A stretch of DNA of 9,016 nucleotides from Acidobacteriota bacterium. Lineage in GTDB: Bacteria > Actinomycetota > Acidimicrobiia > Acidimicrobiales > UBA8190. The position numbers and the translations under genes were made by a program. Under the pieces are notes generated by a model. That model did not search any database. It was given only the letters and a program-made list of their open reading frames with translations, and had not been told where the DNA came from. Below are positions 5,565 through 9,016 of this stretch, in pieces (within the stretch, counting starts at the first letter, position 1; each line of letters starts with the position of its first letter). Where the stretch lies: the NCBI GenBank assembly GCA_028872975.1, contig JAGWNV010000085.1:1-9016 (forward strand), written 5' to 3'.

Positions 5565-6818
5565 GTGAGTGACGTCGGACGTCTCGCGACGCCACCGCGC
5601 CTTCGACGCCGGAACGTGCGCCGGAACGGCATGGGCCTTCGAGTCCTTCCTTCGGTGATGACGCCGCTGGTCGTCGCAGTGACGGTGATGATCCCCGCCA
5701 CGCGCGCCATGGCCGATCCGGTCTCGCAGAGCCGGAGCCAGCTCAACCAGATCAGCAACCAGCTCCAGGGCGACCAGGCGCAGGCGAACCAGATCCAGAG
5801 CCAGCTCCAGGCCGACGGGGCGAAGCTCGACGAGCTGGCGCAGCAGTACGAGGTGGCCCAGCAGCAGGTCGCCCAACTCGACGCCCAGCTCACGGCGACA
5901 AAGGCGCAGATCGCCGAGACCCAGGCGCACGTCCAGAAGACCCAGGCCGAGCTCCGCCGCGAAGCCCTCCGGGCCTACACGAGCGGTGCCACCGACTCGG
6001 AGTTCGCCGGGCTGTTCTCGTCGGGGGGGGAGCGGAGCATGGTGACCCAGGAGTACCAGCAGGTCGCCGGCGCCCGGATGCAGCAGACCATCGACACCCT
6101 GCACCAGTTGCAGCAGTCGCTCGGCGTGCAGGAGAGCCAGCTGCAGGGCACCGAGACCCAGGCGCGCGCCGCCGCCGCCCAGGTCGCCACGTCCGAGCAG
6201 CAGGCCCAGGCGCTCCAGGCCCAGCAGCGGGCCACCCTGTCGCAGGTGAAGGGGCAGGTGGCCACGCTCGTGGCCCAGCAGCAGCAGGCCCAGCAACAGC
6301 TCGCCGCCGCCGTGTACGCCCAGCAGGTGGCGGCTCAACAGGCGGCAGCGGCCGCGGCCGCCGCCCAACGCGCCGCCGCAGCCGCGCATCCCGCCGGCGG
6401 TGGTGGTGGGGGAGGTGGCGGGCCCGTCTCGGCCAACGTGCCTGTGGCACCGGGGGCCCAGAGTGCGGTCCAGGCGGCCGAGAGCCAACTCGGCGTGCCC
6501 TACGTGTGGGGCGGGGAGTCCCCGCGGGGATCGCCCGACCCGGGCTTCGACTGCTCGGGGCTCACCCAGTGGTCGTGGGGACAGGCCGGCGTCGGCCTCC
6601 CCCGGACGGCCCAGGAGCAGTACGACGCCATCCCTCACGTGCCGATGTCGGCGTTGCAGCCCGGAGACCTCGTCTTCTGGAACGACGGCACCACGTCGGT
6701 GCAGCACGTCGGGATGTACGTGGGCAACGGCGACGTGATCGACGCCCCCCAGACCGGCGAGAACGTCCAGATCCAACCGATCTGGTACAACGGGCTCGTC
6801 GGCGCCGGCCGGCCCTAG
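5565..6818 (+). CDS. Secreted coiled-coil NlpC/P60 (C40) peptidoglycan endopeptidase
   Basis: A RipA/RipB-like cell-wall hydrolase, expected to cut peptide bonds in peptidoglycan stems. Numbering here is from ATG 5631 (395 residues). A signal peptide covers 1-28 (core PLVVAVTVMIPA, possible cleavage after ATRAMA). Residues 34-120 and 138-250 are Gln/Ala-rich coiled coils, likely to cover or position the enzyme. An Ala-rich stretch and nine Gly (256-264) form a linker, and the C40 domain spans 275-395. Its nucleophile is C308 (GFDCSGL) and its base H359 (VQHVGMYVGNG). Start choice: ATG 5631 gives a compact signal peptide but has no Shine-Dalgarno; GTG 5565 lies 7 bp after a -10-like hexamer and adds an Arg-rich n-region (PRLRRRNVRRNG). 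GTG 5616 is also possible. I list the longest supported form; the start is uncertain. Confidence 0.9.
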   Translation: MSDVGRLATPPRLRRRNVRRNGMGLRVLPSVMTPLVVAVTVMIPATRAMADPVSQSRSQLNQISNQLQGDQAQANQIQSQLQADGAKLDELAQQYEVAQQQVAQLDAQLTATKAQIAETQAHVQKTQAELRREALRAYTSGATDSEFAGLFSSGGERSMVTQEYQQVAGARMQQTIDTLHQLQQSLGVQESQLQGTETQARAAAAQVATSEQQAQALQAQQRATLSQVKGQVATLVAQQQQAQQQLAAAVYAQQVAAQQAAAAAAAAQRAAAAAHPAGGGGGGGGGPVSANVPVAPGAQSAVQAAESQLGVPYVWGGESPRGSPDPGFDCSGLTQWSWGQAGVGLPRTAQEQYDAIPHVPMSALQPGDLVFWNDGTTSVQHVGMYVGNGDVIDAPQTGENVQIQPIWYNGLVGAGRP

Positions 6819-6873
6819 TCCCCGCCGCCGCCCTCCCCGCCCGCGCCGGCCGGCCCTCGTCCCCGCCGCCGCC
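6802..6873. repeat. Imperfect duplication of the hydrolase gene's 3' end
   Basis: Thirty-one bases at 6802-6832 recur at 6843-6873 with one mismatch, an offset of 41 bp. The first copy covers the last codons and stop TAG (6816-6818) of the NlpC/P60 gene. The second copy has TCG at the equivalent place. The repeat extends from the coding region into the untranslated region and looks like a tandem duplication in C-rich DNA. Confidence 0.8.
6804..6854. terminator. Possible hairpin between repeat copies after NlpC/P60
   Basis: GCCGGCCGGC is self-complementary and occurs in both repeat copies (6804-6813 and 6845-6854). The copies could pair as a 10-bp all-G/C stem enclosing 31 nt, or each could fold on itself. 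No T-tract follows, so this is at most a non-canonical terminator. The 5' arm lies inside the coding sequence. Confidence 0.2.
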
Positions 6874-6974
6874 ACCCGATCACCGGCACGACGAGCCCCG
6901 TCCGGAGCTCCCGGGACCGTGACGTCCGAAACCCGCCAGACAGTGTCGCGCCCGCATGTCAGCATGGCCATGGC
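6874..6974. other. Intergenic region upstream of the repair operon
   Basis: About 100 bp with no coding potential that I can see. It holds the short inverted repeat GACAgTGTC (6939-6947), centred 32 bp upstream of ATG 6975. Three closely packed ATG triplets follow (6964, 6970, 6975), only the last in frame with the repair protein. No clear Shine-Dalgarno or classical Ada box is visible. Confidence 0.4.
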
Positions 6975-8498
6975 ATGGAGGACTTCGAGCGTTGCTACCG
7001 GGCGGTGGAGAGCCGTGACCCCCGCTTCGACGGCTGGTTCTTCACCGCCGTCACCTCCACCGGTGTCTACTGCCGGCCGAGTTGCCCGGCCATCACGCCG
7101 AAGAAGTCCAACGTCCGGTTCTATCCCACGGCGGCAGCCGCCCAGCAGGCGGGCTTCCGGGCCTGTCTGCGCTGCCGGCCCGACGCCGCCCCGGGGTCGC
7201 CGGAGTGGCTGGGCCGGGCCGACGTGGCGGCGCGGGCCGTCAGGCTCGTCTTCGACGGCGTCGTGGACCGAGAGGGCGTCTCGGGACTGGCCCGGCGCCT
7301 CGGCTACGGCGAGCGGCAGCTGCACCGGGTCCTCGTGGCCGAGGTGGGCACGGGCGCGCTCGCCCTGGCCCGGGCCCAGCGGGCCCAGACGGCGCGGCTG
7401 CTCGTGGAGAGCACCGAGCTGCCCATGGCCCAGGTCGCCTTCGGCGCCGGCTTCGCGAGCGTCCGGCAGTTCAACGACACGGTGCGGGCCGTCTTCGGGC
7501 GCACCCCGACGGCGCTCCGGGCGCGCCGGCGGGGGGGCGCGGGGCGAGAGGACCGGTCGGCGCCGGACGGCGCCGCCCAGACGATCGCCGTCCGACTGGC
7601 CCACCGGCTGCCCATCGACGCGCCGGCCCTCCTCGAGTTCCTCGCCCGCCGGACGGTCGCCGGCATCGAGGAGGGAGACGGCGAGGGGTATCGCCGGAAC
7701 CTCCGGCTCCCGCACGGCAACGGGCGCGTCGAGCTGACCCCGGCCCCCGATCACGTCCGCGCCCGCTTCGTCCTCGCCGACGTCCGGGACCTGACGGCGG
7801 CCGTGGCCCGGTGCCGGCACCTCTGCAACCTCGACGCCGACCCCGAGGCCGTCGACCGGGCCCTGGCCGGCGACGAGGCCCTCGCGCCCCTCGTCCACAA
7901 GCGGCCGGGGCTGCGGGTGCCGGGGACGGTCGACGGCTTCGAGACGGCGGTGCGGGCCGTGCTCGGCCAGCAGGTGTCGGTCCAGGGAGCCCGGACCCTG
8001 GCGGCACGTCTCGTCGCCCAGGCCGGCGAACCCTGTGCCGTCGGCGTCCCCGGGCTCGACCGGGTGTTCCCCGGCCCCGAGGAGCTCGCCCGGGCGCTGT
8101 CCGGCCCGCTCGACGTCGGGCTGCCCGACCAGCGCCGGCGGGCCCTCGCCGGTCTCTCCGCCGCCGTCGCCGCCGGCGGCCTCGCCCTCGACGCCGGGGC
8201 CGATCCTGCCGAGACGACGGCGGCGCTGGTGGCGCTCCCGGGCATCGGGCCGTGGACGGCGGCCTACGTGGCCCTCCGGGCCCTCGGGGATCCCGACGCC
8301 TTCCTGGACGGGGACCTCGGCACGCGCCGCGCCGCCGAGCGGCTCGGCCTCGGCGACACGAGGGCGGAGCTGACGGCGCGCTCCGCGCAGTGGCGGCCCT
8401 GGCGGGCGTACGCGCAGATGCACCTGTGGACCCACGCCGGAGAAGGACCCGCTGCGCCCCGCCGGGGCGCACCGAGCAGAGGAGGACGAGCAGCATGA
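6975..8498 (+). CDS. alkA: AdaA-AlkA fusion: methyl-phosphotriester-sensing activator and 3-methyladenine DNA glycosylase
   Basis: A 507-residue fusion matching the layout of M. tuberculosis Rv1317c. Residues 1-75 are the Ada zinc domain with C33, C37, C64 and C67; C33 (VYCRPSC) is expected to accept methyl groups from DNA phosphotriesters. Residues 82-183 are an AraC-type DNA-binding domain (LARRLGYGERQLHR; AFGAGFASVRQFNDTVRAVF). Residues 202-490 are the AlkA glycosylase: an N-terminal AlkA domain, then the helix-hairpin-helix LPGIGPWTAAYVALRALG (421-438), with catalytic Asp probably D447 (FLDGDLG, aligned with E. coli D238). It excises alkylated bases such as 3-methyladenine. There is no O6-methylguanine methyltransferase domain; that function is in the next gene. 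ATG 6975 is the only in-frame start nearby and fits the family's N-terminus (DFERCYRA). It overlaps the next gene by ATGA. The tail after 490 is Arg/Pro-rich and not conserved. Confidence 0.94.
   Translation: MEDFERCYRAVESRDPRFDGWFFTAVTSTGVYCRPSCPAITPKKSNVRFYPTAAAAQQAGFRACLRCRPDAAPGSPEWLGRADVAARAVRLVFDGVVDREGVSGLARRLGYGERQLHRVLVAEVGTGALALARAQRAQTARLLVESTELPMAQVAFGAGFASVRQFNDTVRAVFGRTPTALRARRRGGAGREDRSAPDGAAQTIAVRLAHRLPIDAPALLEFLARRTVAGIEEGDGEGYRRNLRLPHGNGRVELTPAPDHVRARFVLADVRDLTAAVARCRHLCNLDADPEAVDRALAGDEALAPLVHKRPGLRVPGTVDGFETAVRAVLGQQVSVQGARTLAARLVAQAGEPCAVGVPGLDRVFPGPEELARALSGPLDVGLPDQRRRALAGLSAAVAAGGLALDAGADPAETTAALVALPGIGPWTAAYVALRALGDPDAFLDGDLGTRRAAERLGLGDTRAELTARSAQWRPWRAYAQMHLWTHAGEGPAAPRRGAPSRGGRAA
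8478..8485 (+). promoter_or_regulatory. Strong ribosome-binding site inside the alkA 3' end
   Basis: AGAGGAGG, one of the best Shine-Dalgarno sequences in the window, ends 9 nt before ATG 8495. It lies in the last codons of the AdaA-AlkA gene and supports independent strong translation of the methyltransferase. Confidence 0.75.
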
Positions 8499-9016
8499 CC
8501 GTGACCGCCCCCGCCACCCGAGCCCGCATCGACGACGGTGCCGACCCGTGGTGGACCGCCACCGTCGAGAGCCCCATCGGGCCCCTCGTGCTGGAGGCGA
8601 CGGCCGAGGCGCTGACCGAGATCCGTCTGCCCGACGGCGGCCGGGCCCGCCTCCGTGCCGAGGGCGGCGCCTCCGGCCGCGAGCCGGCGCCGATGCGCGA
8701 CGCCCGCCGGCAGCTGTCCGAGTACTTCGCCGGCCGCCGCCGGGCCTTCGACCTCCCGCTCGAGCTGACCGGGACCGCCTTCCAACGCGACGTGTGGTGG
8801 GCGCTGGCCGACATCGCCTACGGGGAGACCGTGAGCTACGCCGAGCTCGCCGCCATGGTGGGCCGTCCCACCGCCTTCCGGGCCGTGGGCCAGGCAAACG
8901 GAGCCAACCCGATCCCCATCGTCCTTCCCTGTCACCGGGTGGTGGCGAGCGGCGGCCGCATCGGCGGCTACGGCGGCGGGCTCCCCGTCAAGCGCCGCCT
9001 CCTGGCCCTCGAGGGC
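8495..9016 (+). CDS. ogt: Methylated-DNA--[protein]-cysteine S-methyltransferase, C-terminus cut off
   Basis: The 174 codons present hold nearly a whole O6-alkylguanine-DNA alkyltransferase, which moves the alkyl group from guanine O6 (or thymine O4) to its own cysteine in a suicidal reaction. The N-terminal domain (WTATVESPIGPLVLEATAEALTEIRL) is followed by the conserved core: TAFQRDVWWALADIAYGETVSYAELAAMVGRPTAFRAVGQANGANPIPIVLPCHRVV. The acceptor is C146 in PCHRV. R129 in RAVG should be the arginine finger, and GYGGGLPVKRRLLALEG is the usual C-terminal active-site loop and helix. Ala replaces the commonly seen Pro in IPYG (here IAYG). Family length suggests only a few residues are missing. 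ATG 8495 overlaps the upstream TGA and has a strong ribosome-binding site, so it is co-transcribed with alkA, as in mycobacteria. Confidence 0.94.
   Translation, partial: MTVTAPATRARIDDGADPWWTATVESPIGPLVLEATAEALTEIRLPDGGRARLRAEGGASGREPAPMRDARRQLSEYFAGRRRAFDLPLELTGTAFQRDVWWALADIAYGETVSYAELAAMVGRPTAFRAVGQANGANPIPIVLPCHRVVASGGRIGGYGGGLPVKRRLLALEG

Noticed and set aside
5365..5630. c-di-AMP (ydaO/yuaA) riboswitch before the NlpC/P60 gene
   Set aside because: This class often precedes actinobacterial wall hydrolases, but I could not find its conserved purine-rich internal-loop sequences by eye. A covariance-model scan would settle it.
5588..5630. Twin-arginine export signal in the long form of the NlpC/P60 protein
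   Set aside because: RRRNVRR is Arg-rich but lacks the twin-arginine context S/T-R-R-x-F-L-K, and the start codon that would include it is unproven.
5547..8897. Open frame of 1116 codons on the minus strand
   Set aside because: It lies antisense to the NlpC/P60, AdaA-AlkA and Ogt genes, all recognisable by catalytic motifs. Its translation is low-complexity Gly/Arg/Leu/Glu with no domain, as expected of a shadow frame in G+C-rich DNA with few stop codons.
1..9016. CRISPR arrays, tRNA/rRNA genes, insertion sequences, phage genes or defence systems
   Set aside because: I found no regularly spaced repeats, no tRNA-like cloverleaf, no transposase or integrase motifs, and no terminal inverted repeats with target duplications. 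Every substantial gene has a housekeeping or metabolic family assignment except one small exported protein.

Overview
This is a very G+C-rich bacterial segment (third codon positions almost all G or C) with dense genes, many GTG/TTG starts, 4-bp stop/start overlaps and few Shine-Dalgarno sequences. Protein resemblances point to the Actinomycetota. The DNA-repair pair at the right end has the Mycobacterium tuberculosis Rv1317c-Rv1316c layout (AdaA-AlkA fusion, then Ogt), the zinc-ribbon protein resembles Rv2229c, and the dehalogenase resembles DmbB (Rv2296). These resemblances are from memory, not from a search. I would guess a non-mycobacterial actinobacterium, perhaps an acidimicrobial lineage, but the sequence does not settle this.

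Layout, left to right. (1) 1-373, minus: start of a site-2-protease-type membrane metallopeptidase that runs off the left edge. (2) 456-2363, plus: a tight three-gene operon of Nudix hydrolase, coiled-coil/zinc-ribbon protein and histidine phosphatase. (3) 2371-3291, minus: haloalkane dehalogenase-like alpha/beta hydrolase, convergent with the operon. (4) 3316-4287, plus: zinc-independent quinone-oxidoreductase-like dehydrogenase, divergent from the dehalogenase across only 24 bp. (5) 4303-4824, minus: SnoaL/NTF2-like protein, convergent with the oxidoreductase. (6) 4825-4980: intergenic stretch with a perfect 17-bp tandem duplication and a 9-bp-stem inverted repeat. (7) 4981-5364, plus: small Ala/Pro-rich, probably exported protein. 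(8) 5365-5564: gene-free and less G+C-rich, with several palindromes and a candidate promoter. (9) 5565-6818, plus: exported coiled-coil NlpC/P60 peptidoglycan hydrolase. (10) 6819-6974: intergenic, starting with an imperfect duplication of the hydrolase's last codons and stop. (11) 6975-9016, plus: alkylation-damage repair operon of AdaA-AlkA fusion and Ogt methyltransferase (right end cut off).

How the genes work together. The AdaA-AlkA/Ogt pair is a coherent system: methyl-phosphotriester sensing and transcription control, excision of alkylated bases, and direct reversal of O6-alkylguanine. The Nudix/zinc-ribbon/phosphatase operon looks like nucleotide or phosphate-ester housekeeping with a conserved but poorly understood zinc-ribbon partner. 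The small exported protein and the NlpC/P60 hydrolase are probably both envelope proteins. The dehalogenase, oxidoreductase and SnoaL-like genes look like independent small-molecule enzymes. I see no phage, transposon, CRISPR, tRNA or rRNA. Most of the window is ordinary chromosome. The least explained parts are the short repeats, the palindromic region before the NlpC/P60 gene, and a recurring geometry suggesting leaderless GTG-start transcripts.
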